From JAGNHB01 sp964436005 (lineage in GTDB: Bacteria > Acidobacteriota > JAAYUB01): a stretch of DNA of 64,000 nt. The DNA lies in contig CAYTBK010000007.1 of NCBI GenBank assembly GCA_964436005.1, positions 1 to 64,000 on the forward strand, written 5' to 3'. The translations under genes and the position numbers were made by a program. Of the stretch, positions 1-7,616 are shown in pieces. The stretch's first letter is position 1. Every line of letters starts with the position of its first letter. The notes under the pieces were generated by a model. That model saw only the letters and a list, made by a program, of their open reading frames with translations, was not told the DNA's origin and searched no databases.

Positions 1-70
1 TGGGGATGCAGCTCCGGAGCATCTTGCGCGAGATGGGGGAATCGTCGACGATGAGCAGCTTCTTGATCAT
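1..70 (-). CDS. Response regulator receiver protein (N-terminal fragment)
   Basis: Only the first 23 codons lie in the window; the gene runs off the left edge. They read M-I-K-K-L-L-I-V-D-D-S-P, the beta1 strand and paired-Asp acidic pocket of a CheY-like receiver domain that takes phosphate from a histidine kinase. Whether an output domain follows cannot be seen. A promoter-like sequence lies about 135 bases upstream (206-234), so this gene is probably the first of its transcript. Confidence 0.8.
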   Translation of the reverse strand, partial: MIKKLLIVDDSPISRKMLRSCIP

Positions 71-205
71 GAATCAACCTGTCCGCTGAGGGTGCCGCCG
101 CTGTATGCCGGGGATCCTTCGGCGAGTGCGGCGCACCGGGGTCTCAAATTCCCCGCCGGCCGTCTCCTGGCCGGCAGGAAATCTTTCCACTGGTACAAGT
201 CCAAA

Positions 206-234
206 ATAGTACAGATATTTTTCCGGATAGACAA
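206..234 (-). promoter_or_regulatory. Sigma70-type promoter for the response regulator
   Basis: On the minus strand TTGTCT (229-234) and TACTAT (206-211) are separated by 17 bases in an AT-rich patch of otherwise GC-rich DNA. The rest of the 71-333 gap holds no convincing gene, only a GC-rich hairpin at 152-178 (arms GCCGGCC/GGCCGGC) that would lie in the 5' leader. Confidence 0.5.
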
Positions 235-333
235 CAAGATTGTCGAGCCGACCGAAAGGTTGGGCAGCTCCATCCTCGGTTTGCCGGAGCGACAAGCGGC
301 CCAAACAGGTCGCAGCCTCAAAAATACATGCGC

Positions 334-2121
334 TCAATGACCGACGAATGCTTTCCGCAGCAAGGCGCTGTCCAGGGCGTCCACCGCCCCGTCCTGGTTG
401 AAGTCGGCGGCCAGCAGCGCATGGCCGCCGAGTCCCGTGTTCGCCGCCAGGTAGTTCGCCAGGAGGGCGAGGTCCAGGGCGTTGGCCACCTTGTCGCCGT
501 TGACGTCGCCATGCAGGGGGAAAACCCAGGCCGAGTCGGAAGCCCAGGCCGGGGAGCCGACAGCCCCCTGCGGAGTCAGGGAGACCATGATGGCGTATTC
601 GCCGGGGACGACGGCCCCGTCCACCGGGTCGGAGACCACCCAGAACGTCTTGTTGGCGTCGAGGGAAGTGATGGGCTTCGTCAGGTCCGGTTCCATCCCC
701 TTGTCCTCGTAGAATGACCAGCCCAGGGGGCCTGGCGGCGTTTGATTGTAAGAAACCCCCAGGCTGCAGGGGCCGGGCACGTTGTAGGCCATGTGCCAGA
801 AATTGATGCGCCGGCCGTCGGGCTGGACGGCCAGGTTGTACCAGGAACAGGCCAGGTCCGGGACGATGTCGCCGTATTGCTTCAAAATGACCGGATTGGG
901 CCCCAGGCAGGTAAGGCAGGGTTCCGCCGCGGTGGCCGCCTGGCGGAAGGGCATGCCCGAAGTGCCAGCCTTCTGGCGGAGCGCCTCGATGACGAACGGG
1001 CTTTCGCCCGCGTAACAGAAATAGCTTTGCAGCGTGCTGTCTTCTAATGTTTTTTCGAATATGAACTTCAGCTGGAGCATCCATCCCTCGGCGCCGGTGA
1101 AGGCCCCGCAGTTGTCGTCGACGAGCCGGGAATCCAGGAGAAGCGGCGTCCACATCATGCCTTCGGGGGAAGGGAAGGCGTTTTCCAGGGCGTTGATGTA
1201 CTGTGGGGCTTCGATGACGGCCCCAGAAAAACCGGCCGTATTGGCCGGGTAGTTCGTCAGTTCGATGCGGCTCTTGACGGTGGCGCGGTCCGGCAGCACC
1301 GACGTCCGGACGAAACCGCCGAGGTCTTCCATCCCTACCGTGGGCGTTTGGACGGCGAAGAAGATCCGACCTTCGGACAGCGCCTCCGCGTAGGCCCGGC
1401 AGACTTCCGGCGTCATGGGTGTGGCGGCGTGGTAATAGCCCGTGTAGTAGAGGTATTCGCCGCTTCTCTCGGCCTGCGGGCCGTGCTGACGTTTCGCGAG
1501 CTGGCCGGCCAAGGGCGCGGGCGCCTGGGGCGAGGGGCTCAGCAGAACCTTCCGTGTGGCCACGTCGTTACGAGTGCAGGTCGAGTCGAAGAGCCCGTCC
1601 GTGTACCGGTCGTACTGGACCGATTCGTGCCCGATCATGGCCTGGTCCGTTTCCGGGTAGCGGTAGCGGATGCTAACGGGAGCAAAGAAATTGCCTGTCG
1701 GCCTCAGGCCCATCCACCGGTACGGGGGTGGGCCCTGAGGGTTTTCCGGTGGAACGGAGAACGTTATGTTGTTCACGTTGCCGAAGGGTGGAGACCAGTA
1801 GTAGTCCATGAGCTGGTTGTCCTCGGCGGAGTCCGCGTGGCCCTGGATAAAGACGTGCTCCTCTCCGCCCGGCGCCGGGGTCTTCCCGCTCAGCTCGATG
1901 TGGATTTCCGTATAAGGATCGATTCCGGTGATGATGGCGAATTCCGAGGAAGCCGCGTTCATTTGTCGACATTGCAACAAGTTCAGGAGGTTTTTCCATA
2001 GATCGCAAGCCTGGATGGAGAGAAGAGCGGCCGCCAAGGCGGCGGCCTTCAAAACGAAAGAGAAAACCCGAAACGTTTTGCGTCGGCATGGGCGGGGAGA
2101 GAGGGCCACGTTCCTATTCAT
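334..2121 (-). CDS. Secreted lipoprotein with C-terminal dockerin-type repeats
   Basis: The 595-residue protein starts with a basic stretch and a hydrophobic helix ending in S-I-Q-A-C, so Cys39 is a plausible lipidation site. The middle 480 residues match no family I recognise. They are rich in Trp, Tyr and Pro, with paired Cys (C-L-T-C near residue 400), as in an extracellular beta-rich domain. Residues 537-595 hold two calcium-binding dockerin-like repeats, G-D-V-N-G-D-K and A-D-F-N-Q-D-G-A-V-D. In cellulosomes such repeats bind cohesins; in other bacteria their partners are often unknown. The ATG at 2121 was chosen over an in-frame start 34 codons upstream because the signal sequence follows it. 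Monocistronic, with its own promoter at 2195-2223. Confidence 0.75.
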   Translation of the reverse strand: MNRNVALSPRPCRRKTFRVFSFVLKAAALAAALLSIQACDLWKNLLNLLQCRQMNAASSEFAIITGIDPYTEIHIELSGKTPAPGGEEHVFIQGHADSAEDNQLMDYYWSPPFGNVNNITFSVPPENPQGPPPYRWMGLRPTGNFFAPVSIRYRYPETDQAMIGHESVQYDRYTDGLFDSTCTRNDVATRKVLLSPSPQAPAPLAGQLAKRQHGPQAERSGEYLYYTGYYHAATPMTPEVCRAYAEALSEGRIFFAVQTPTVGMEDLGGFVRTSVLPDRATVKSRIELTNYPANTAGFSGAVIEAPQYINALENAFPSPEGMMWTPLLLDSRLVDDNCGAFTGAEGWMLQLKFIFEKTLEDSTLQSYFCYAGESPFVIEALRQKAGTSGMPFRQAATAAEPCLTCLGPNPVILKQYGDIVPDLACSWYNLAVQPDGRRINFWHMAYNVPGPCSLGVSYNQTPPGPLGWSFYEDKGMEPDLTKPITSLDANKTFWVVSDPVDGAVVPGEYAIMVSLTPQGAVGSPAWASDSAWVFPLHGDVNGDKVANALDLALLANYLAANTGLGGHALLAADFNQDGAVDALDSALLRKAFVGH

Positions 2122-2194
2122 GGTCGATGCCTCCTGGCGGGATTGAGCGCGGAGAGCGCTGCCGAAAATCAGAGGAAGAACCGAGGTCCTTACC

Positions 2195-2223
2195 TGTATA
2201 TAACATGACAGGAAGCAGCACAA
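2195..2223 (-). promoter_or_regulatory. Promoter for the dockerin lipoprotein
   Basis: TTGTGC (2218-2223) and TATACA (2195-2200) on the minus strand, 17 bases apart, about 75 bases upstream of the ATG at 2121. A short inverted repeat (CCTGT ... ACAGG) overlaps the -10 region. Confidence 0.45.
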
Positions 2224-2307
2224 GCCTTATTTTTGAGGAAACCATATTCTGCAGATTTCGCAGGCGACAAAACCCGCCCGGGATAAGACCTTCCGGTGAT
2301 GCCGTGT

Positions 2308-3105
2308 TCAGGGCAGGACGGCGAAAACCCGGGCCGGGGCGCCGCTGCCGCCGCGGATGGACATGGGGATGACGTACAGCGTCGCCCCCCTGGGAGGCAG
2401 CTTGTCCAGGCCGGCGATGTTCTCCAGGGCCAGCTTGTTCGCCCCACAGACGACCCGGTGAACCCGGAAGTCCTTCGAGGGGCCGTTGTCGATGCTGGGC
2501 GTGTCCAGGGCGATTCCGGCGATGTCCCGCTCTTTGACCAGCCACTCGGCCGCTTCCGGGCCGAAGCCGGGGAAGCTGAGCTCCGGCAGCGCCGCGGGCC
2601 CGGTCTTGTCCGTGCCGAGCACTTTCCGGCGGTCCGGGTAGCCTTCGGTGTCCACTCCCGTGTACATGATCACCCAGCACCCCCGGGGGAGTCGGCCGTG
2701 TTTCTTTTCCCACTGTTGCAGGTCGGCCACGGTCAGCAGGTAGTTCCGGTCCTTCCGGCATGCTTGGCGCACGTCGACCACGGCCGCGGGGCCGATCCAC
2801 TCCTCCAGGGGGACCTGTTCGATGGTCCGGCCGCCTTGCGCGAAGTGGCGCGGGGCATCGGCGTGGGTGCCCCCGTGCTCGGAGGCGCCGTAGTCGTTGG
2901 AGGCGTAATAATAGCCCTTTTCCGTCATCCCGTCGGCCACCGATTTCAATTCGAAGGGTTTGGCGGTGGGCCAGTAGATGGTTTGGCCGTCGTAGGGGAA
3001 GGTCATGTCCAGGATGCGGGGCGCCTTTTGTGCAAAAGAGGGGGCGAGGCCGCAGCAGAGCAGGACGGCGAAGAGAACCGGACCGAGAAAGCGAGTCTTT
3101 TTCAT
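2308..3105 (-). CDS. Secreted cyclase-family (kynurenine formamidase-like) metal hydrolase
   Basis: The 265-residue protein has a Sec signal peptide (K-K-T-R, then a hydrophobic run to A-P-S-F-A-Q near residue 26). The family hallmark is present: H-G-G-T-H-A-D-A-P at 77-85, where His77, His81 and Asp83 are expected metal ligands, followed by R-H-F. The family (PF04199) includes kynurenine formamidase and other hydrolases of amides or lactones. The substrate cannot be read from sequence, and a periplasmic location makes a tryptophan-catabolic role less likely. It begins 21 bases after the rmlC-like gene and is probably cotranscribed with it. Confidence 0.8.
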   Translation of the reverse strand: MKKTRFLGPVLFAVLLCCGLAPSFAQKAPRILDMTFPYDGQTIYWPTAKPFELKSVADGMTEKGYYYASNDYGASEHGGTHADAPRHFAQGGRTIEQVPLEEWIGPAAVVDVRQACRKDRNYLLTVADLQQWEKKHGRLPRGCWVIMYTGVDTEGYPDRRKVLGTDKTGPAALPELSFPGFGPEAAEWLVKERDIAGIALDTPSIDNGPSKDFRVHRVVCGANKLALENIAGLDKLPPRGATLYVIPMSIRGGSGAPARVFAVLP

Positions 3106-3126
3106 GACGGCATCTCCATTGCGGAT

Positions 3127-3762
3127 TCAGTATTGAAAACAGGCGGAACGCGGGTCGGCCAGCCAGGCCTGCATCGTCAAGCCGCAGCGATCCTTGTCGC
3201 TCAGGCGGAGCCCGCCGGTTCTTTCCTCCAGGGTGAAGAATTCCTCTTTCAGGTCCGGGGCGCACAGGGACCAGTCCAGATCCGGTGCGAAGGGCGAGAT
3301 TCCGGCTTCACAGCCGGGACCGTATTCCCCGGTGCAGAAGTACTCCACCGAGGAGTTCGTTGTGAAATAGTTGCCATGGGCGAAGCCGTGGGGGATCCAG
3401 ACCCACTCGTCCCAGTCGCGGTCGGGGTCGGCCGGGAGGGCGTAGGCCGCGATCTTGCCGAGGGTGGGGGATCCGAGCCGGATGTCCAGGAACAGGTCCA
3501 CCATGCGGCCCGACAGAGTCCGGACGAGCTTCCCCATGGGCGGCGCCCACTGGAAATGCAGCCCCCGGACCACGCCGGCCAGGCTGCGGTTCTCGTTGCT
3601 CTGCCGCAGGGGTTCGTCGCCCAGCGAACCTTCGCCGAGCCAGGCGGCCAGGTCGCTTCTTCGGAAGGTTTCGCAGAAGTAGCCCCGCTCGTCGCAGAAG
3701 CGGCCGTAGCGCAGGACTTTGATGCCCGGCAAAGGCAGATCCCTGATTTCGATCAATTTCAT
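3127..3762 (-). CDS. rfbC: dTDP-4-dehydrorhamnose 3,5-epimerase-like protein
   Basis: The 211-residue RmlC-type cupin carries R-G-L-H-F-Q (catalytic His69), K-L-V-R (78-81), D-I-R-L-G-S-P-T (93-100) and I-P-H-G-F-A-H-G (123-130). RmlC epimerises C3 and C5 of dTDP-4-keto-6-deoxyglucose on the way to dTDP-rhamnose. The rest of the rhamnose pathway is not in this window, so it may act on another nucleotide sugar. The C-terminal 30 residues go slightly beyond the core fold. An ATG 12 bases upstream (3774) is possible, but GGAG lies six bases before the ATG at 3762, which I prefer. Confidence 0.8.
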   Translation of the reverse strand: MKLIEIRDLPLPGIKVLRYGRFCDERGYFCETFRRSDLAAWLGEGSLGDEPLRQSNENRSLAGVVRGLHFQWAPPMGKLVRTLSGRMVDLFLDIRLGSPTLGKIAAYALPADPDRDWDEWVWIPHGFAHGNYFTTNSSVEYFCTGEYGPGCEAGISPFAPDLDWSLCAPDLKEEFFTLEERTGGLRLSDKDRCGLTMQAWLADPRSACFQY

Positions 3763-3813
3763 TGGCAGCTCCATTCCGGCGTTCGGCAGCGGCCCCGGAT
3801 CGGCCGGTCGCCC

Positions 3814-4584
3814 TTATCCCCGCAGCCGTTCCATGCGCTCCAGGAACTCCCCCGCCAGGGCCCGGTACGCCAGGGCCCCGGGCGACGAGGGATCGTGGCG
3901 GAAGATGTCCACCCCGTAACGGGGCGACTCACCCAGGCGCGCGTTGATGGGGATCTCGGTATCGAAAACCTCGGGGCCGTAAAAATCGCGGATCAGCTCG
4001 GTCATCTCCCGCGTGGCCCGAATGCGGCGGTCCACGATGGTGAAGAGGATGCCGGACCCGCGGGCGTTCAGGCGGACTTTGCCGTCCAGCCGCCGGAGCG
4101 TCTCCTTGAGGTTTTCCAGCCCTTCCACCGCCAGGTACTGGGGCGTCAGGGGAATCAGCAGATAGTCGGCCGTCGCCAGTACGTTGATCATGAGCAGGGA
4201 GAAAGAGGGCGGCGAGTCGATGACGATGAAGTCGTACTCGTCCCGCAGCGGCTTGAGGGCCTTGCGCAGGCGGCGGTCCCACTTGCGGTCCCCGGCCAGC
4301 ACGACGTCCGTGTCGGCCAGGTGGGGGGCGCCCGTAAGCAGTTGCAAACCGGGGACGCCCGTCTCGCGGAGGGCTTCCTGGACCCCGATCCGTCCCTCGA
4401 GCACTTCCGCGAGGGACGGGTTGAGTTCGCCTCGGGGGATGCCCAGGGTCCGGGACGCCGAGGCCTGGCCGTCGGCGTCGACGAGGAGGCAGCGCTTCCC
4501 GAGGGCCGCCAAAGCCGCGGAGAGATTGACCGCCGTGGTCGTCTTGCCGGTCCCCCCCTTGTTCATGGCCAGCCCGATGATCAT
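3814..4584 (-). CDS. ParA/MinD-family P-loop ATPase (orphan)
   Basis: The 256-residue protein has the deviant Walker A motif K-G-G-T-G-K-T (9-15), then D-A-D-G-Q-A-S (switch I-like Walker A') and I-V-I-D-S-P-P-S (Walker B). This is the ParA/Soj type that dimerises on ATP and binds DNA or another surface. No parB, parS-like repeats or chromosome-partition neighbours are visible. The ATG overlaps the TGA of the agmatine deiminase gene by four bases, so the two are translationally coupled. Its cargo is unknown; it could position a protein cluster rather than DNA. Confidence 0.85.
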   Translation of the reverse strand: MIIGLAMNKGGTGKTTTAVNLSAALAALGKRCLLVDADGQASASRTLGIPRGELNPSLAEVLEGRIGVQEALRETGVPGLQLLTGAPHLADTDVVLAGDRKWDRRLRKALKPLRDEYDFIVIDSPPSFSLLMINVLATADYLLIPLTPQYLAVEGLENLKETLRRLDGKVRLNARGSGILFTIVDRRIRATREMTELIRDFYGPEVFDTEIPINARLGESPRYGVDIFRHDPSSPGALAYRALAGEFLERMERLRG

Positions 4585-5645
4585 GCGGTGCCGACCTCCG
4601 CGGGTTCCTGCTGGGTGACGCAGTGGATTCCGCCGTATCCGAACACGAGGTGGGCCGCCGGGACCTGGACGATCCGGCGCGTGGGAAAGGCCCGGGACAG
4701 AATGGCCGCCGCTTCCCCATCGGCGGGATCGTCGAAGGCCGGCAGCAGGACGGCGGCATTGCCGACGTAGAAGTTGGCGTAACTGGCCGGCAGGCGGCGG
4801 TTCTCCTCCGGATCGACCAGCGCGGCCGGCAGGGGCAGGGGGACGATGTCGAAACCCTCCCGGCCCAGGCCTTCCGCGAGCAGGCGGTAGTTTTCGTCCA
4901 GCACGGGGTGGTTGGGGTCGTCGCGGTCCTGGCAGACGCAGCACAGGACGGTCTTTTCCCCGGCGAAGCGGGCGAAGTCGTCCACGTGGCCGTCGGTGTC
5001 GTCCCCCTCGATCCCGGAATTGAGCCAGACGACCCTGTCTGCGCCCAGGTTTGCGCGCAGGACGCCCTCCACCTCCGCGGCCGACAGGGAGGGGTTCCGG
5101 TTGGGGTTCAGGAGGCACTGCCGGGTGGTCAGGACCACCCCGGCGCCGTTGACGTCGATGGATCCCCCCTCGAGAACGACCCCGGGCCGAAAGGCCTCGA
5201 CGCCGGCCCGGCGGACGACCTCGTCCCCGGCCGCATCGTCGGCCATGAGGTCGGCGTACTTTTCTCCCCAGGCGTTGAAGCGCCATTTCACGCAGGCCTT
5301 CCGGCCGGAAACCCGGTGGAGGAGGAACGAGGGGCCCCAGTCGCGGATCCAGACGTCCACACTGGGGAAACGGTGGAAGCGGACGCGGTCCGACCGCAGT
5401 TTCGTTCCGAGCAGGCCCCGGACGCGCTCCTCGGCCAGGACGTCGTCGACGACGATATCCACCCGCTCGCCTTCGCTGAGCGCGCCGACCATGGCGGCGT
5501 ACGTCTGCTCCACGTGCTCCAGGATGCCCGCCGGGAAAGTGATAGGGTTCTTGGGCCAGGCCAGCCAGGTGGCCTCGTGCGGGGCCCACTCGGCCGGCAT
5601 ATGCCAGCCGAGCGAGGCGGGTGTGGCGCAGTTGGTTTCTTGCAT
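4581..5645 (-). CDS. aguA: Agmatine deiminase
   Basis: The 354-residue guanidine-modifying (pentein) enzyme hydrolyses agmatine to N-carbamoylputrescine and ammonia. The active-site signatures are intact: V-W-I-R-D-W-G-P, E-G-G-S-I-D, G-H-V-D-D-F-A-R-F and the C-terminal G-G-I-H-C-V-T-Q-Q-E-P with nucleophile Cys342. The length is normal for the family. GAGGG precedes the ATG. With the amidase at 5739-6596 it makes the two-step agmatine-to-putrescine route. It overlaps the downstream parA-like gene by four bases. Confidence 0.93.
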   Translation of the reverse strand: MQETNCATPASLGWHMPAEWAPHEATWLAWPKNPITFPAGILEHVEQTYAAMVGALSEGERVDIVVDDVLAEERVRGLLGTKLRSDRVRFHRFPSVDVWIRDWGPSFLLHRVSGRKACVKWRFNAWGEKYADLMADDAAGDEVVRRAGVEAFRPGVVLEGGSIDVNGAGVVLTTRQCLLNPNRNPSLSAAEVEGVLRANLGADRVVWLNSGIEGDDTDGHVDDFARFAGEKTVLCCVCQDRDDPNHPVLDENYRLLAEGLGREGFDIVPLPLPAALVDPEENRRLPASYANFYVGNAAVLLPAFDDPADGEAAAILSRAFPTRRIVQVPAAHLVFGYGGIHCVTQQEPAEVGTA

Positions 5646-5738
5646 TCTGCCCTCGCGATAACAATAAAATGAAATTGGAAGCCGACCGTCTGGGCGCCCC
5701 GGCCGAGAATGGCTTCCGGCCGACAGGCGGTTACGGTT

Positions 5739-6596
5739 TCATTCCATTCGGGACGACAGCATGTCGTACACCTCGGGCCTCCGGTTGTGGAAGAACCGCC
5801 AGCCTTCCCGCACTTCGCGCCCGTGCGCCAGGGAAACGTCCGCCAGGGCCACCTGTTCCCCGGAACCGGCCCGGACGAGCACCTTGCCGAACGCGTCGGA
5901 AACGAACGAACCGCCCCAGAAGGACATGCGGTCCTCCACGCCGACCCGGTTCACCGCCGCCACGACCATCCCGTTGGCGATGGCGTGCCCGCGCATCACG
6001 TTCTCCCAGGCCCGGTGCCAGTTGCCCTCTCGCTGGCGGTGTCCGCGAACGGTTCCGATGGCGGTGGGGTAGAAGACCATCTCGGCGCCCTGCAGAGCGG
6101 CCAGGCGGGCCGCCTCCGGGTACCACTGGTCGTAGCAGATGAGGACGGCCAGCCGGCCGGCCGGGGTGTCGAAGACCCGGATGCCCCCGTCGCCGGGCGC
6201 GAAGTAGTTCTGCTCGTAGAAAAGGGGGTCGTGGGGGATGTGAACTTTCCGGTACTGCCCGATCGCCCGGCCGTCGGGGCCGAAAATGACGGCGGTGTTG
6301 AAATTGCCCGCCGGGTGGGCTTCCCAGACCGAACCGGCGATCAGGACGATGCCGCGCTCCCGGGCCAGGGCGCTGCAGGCGTCCGTGGCCGGCCCCGGGA
6401 TGCTTTCCGGGGCGACGGCGTCCTGCCGGGCGTACTGGGGGAAGTACCGCGTGGAGAACAATTCCGGCAGGCAGACGACGGTGGCGCCGCGTTCGGCGGC
6501 GGCACGGGCCAGTTCGATGGCGCGGGCCACGTTTTCCCCGGGGCGTTCGGACATGGCCATCTGCACCAGCCCCAGGCGAATCTTTTGTTCCGTCAT
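5739..6596 (-). CDS. aguB: N-carbamoylputrescine amidase
   Basis: The 285-residue nitrilase-superfamily amidase converts N-carbamoylputrescine to putrescine, CO2 and ammonia. The catalytic triad is visible as Glu45 (P-E-L-F), Lys117 (Y-R-K-V-H-I-P) and Cys154 (I-C-Y-D-Q-W-Y-P-E). F-Y-E-Q-N-Y-F-A-P-G-D is typical of AguB. A GTG two codons upstream could also start the frame, but GAGG lies five bases before the ATG at 6596. The adjacent aguA on the same strand supports the assignment. No arginine decarboxylase is in the window. Confidence 0.93.
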   Translation of the reverse strand: MTEQKIRLGLVQMAMSERPGENVARAIELARAAAERGATVVCLPELFSTRYFPQYARQDAVAPESIPGPATDACSALARERGIVLIAGSVWEAHPAGNFNTAVIFGPDGRAIGQYRKVHIPHDPLFYEQNYFAPGDGGIRVFDTPAGRLAVLICYDQWYPEAARLAALQGAEMVFYPTAIGTVRGHRQREGNWHRAWENVMRGHAIANGMVVAAVNRVGVEDRMSFWGGSFVSDAFGKVLVRAGSGEQVALADVSLAHGREVREGWRFFHNRRPEVYDMLSSRME

Positions 6597-6649
6597 GGTC
6601 ACCTCAAAGACGGGAGATCGCGGGACACCCGCGGTACGGTGGCGGCCTC

Positions 6650-6680
6650 TACAAACGAACGGCCGGGACGAGTCCCGGCC
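6650..6680 (-). terminator. Rho-independent terminator after the 267-residue gene
   Basis: A perfect hairpin with GGCCGGGAC / GTCCCGGCC arms (6661-6680) is followed on the minus strand by the T-rich G-TTCGTTTGT. It lies just beyond the stop of the gene at 6706-7509 and upstream of aguB. Confidence 0.65.
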
Positions 6681-6705
6681 GGAGGAGCCACGATGAAAAG
6701 ACGGG

Positions 6706-7509
6706 TCACACTTCCTGGATGCGTTTGCGCAGGGCGGCCCGGATGCTGTCCAGGTCGCGCTTGTAGATCAGGCTCATGACGTACAGCTCGTTCACGAGGA
6801 ATAGCGGGATCAGGCTGCACTCCAACAGCAGCACGCTGAAGAACCGCGGGGCGCCCTGCAGCCGCGCGAAGTTCTCGGTGTTGGCCACGTGCCGCACTTT
6901 CAGGATTTTGGAACGGGCGTAGGACAGCTTGCGTTCCTGCAGCTGAATTTCGGGCTGGAACGCCAGCAGCGAACGGATGCTCTCCTTCATGAAAGGCTGG
7001 GACTGCGCGAACGCCTCCTCGCGGAACTGTATGAAGATGTCGTGCATCTCCTTGAGCCGGTCCACCTGCGGGTCGATGATGTACTGTTTCTCCTTGGCCG
7101 CTTTCCAGTGATTCAGGGAGTTGGTGTAGTTGTATTCGAAACGCTTCAGGGCGAAGGCGACGTCGGCGTTCCGGAGGGCCTCGTTGAACACTTCCAGGCA
7201 GATGGAATCGAAATCGGCCTTCTCGAAATTGTCGTGGTAGACGTTGACGGAAGTTTCGATGGCCGTTCCGCCCTCCACGGCGTGGACTTCCATGGCGTAC
7301 ACGTTGTTGAGGTCCATGTTGAATCGGTTGTGGAGGCGCAGGCGCAGCTGCAGGGGGGCATCCTCCGCGGCGACGTCGCTGTCCTTCTTGATCTCGCGGC
7401 TGAGACTGGTGTCTATTTTGGCGCCGAGGTCGCCGAAACGATATAGGGACATGGCATTGTACACGATACCGGCCAATGAATCGTCCTGCATCTCGATGAA
7501 ATCTTGCAC
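6706..7509 (-). CDS. Hypothetical protein, soluble, helix-rich
   Basis: I do not recognise this 267-residue protein. The start is a GTG preceded by GGAGG four bases away. Upstream codons in the same frame overlap the promoter at 7571-7599 and are probably untranslated. The N-terminal half looks beta-rich; the C-terminal half is amphipathic helix (about 140-230), ending in a hydrophobic stretch near 222-248 (F-F-S-V-L-L-L-E-C-S-L-I-P-L-F-L-V) that is more likely a buried helix than a membrane span. No signal peptide is seen. It has its own promoter and terminator, so it is monocistronic. Confidence 0.65.
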   Translation of the reverse strand: MQDFIEMQDDSLAGIVYNAMSLYRFGDLGAKIDTSLSREIKKDSDVAAEDAPLQLRLRLHNRFNMDLNNVYAMEVHAVEGGTAIETSVNVYHDNFEKADFDSICLEVFNEALRNADVAFALKRFEYNYTNSLNHWKAAKEKQYIIDPQVDRLKEMHDIFIQFREEAFAQSQPFMKESIRSLLAFQPEIQLQERKLSYARSKILKVRHVANTENFARLQGAPRFFSVLLLECSLIPLFLVNELYVMSLIYKRDLDSIRAALRKRIQEV

Positions 7510-7570
7510 CGTTCCTCCCTGGCATGCTTGGGTTTGACCGGTCCCCGCGGACTCGGCGAAAATCTGCGCT

Positions 7571-7599
7571 ATTCTAGCGGAAAAATATCCAGCTTTCAA
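7571..7599 (-). promoter_or_regulatory. Promoter for the 267-residue gene
   Basis: TTGAAA (7594-7599) and TAGAAT (7571-7576), 17-base spacer, on the minus strand. It lies 62 bases upstream of the GTG at 7509 and supports that start. Confidence 0.65.
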
Positions 7600-7616
7600 C
7601 CATGCTGAACATTACG

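Noticed and set aside
152..178. GC-rich hairpin as a terminator
   Set aside because: No T-run on either strand, and it lies in the leader downstream of a promoter; at most a leader structure.
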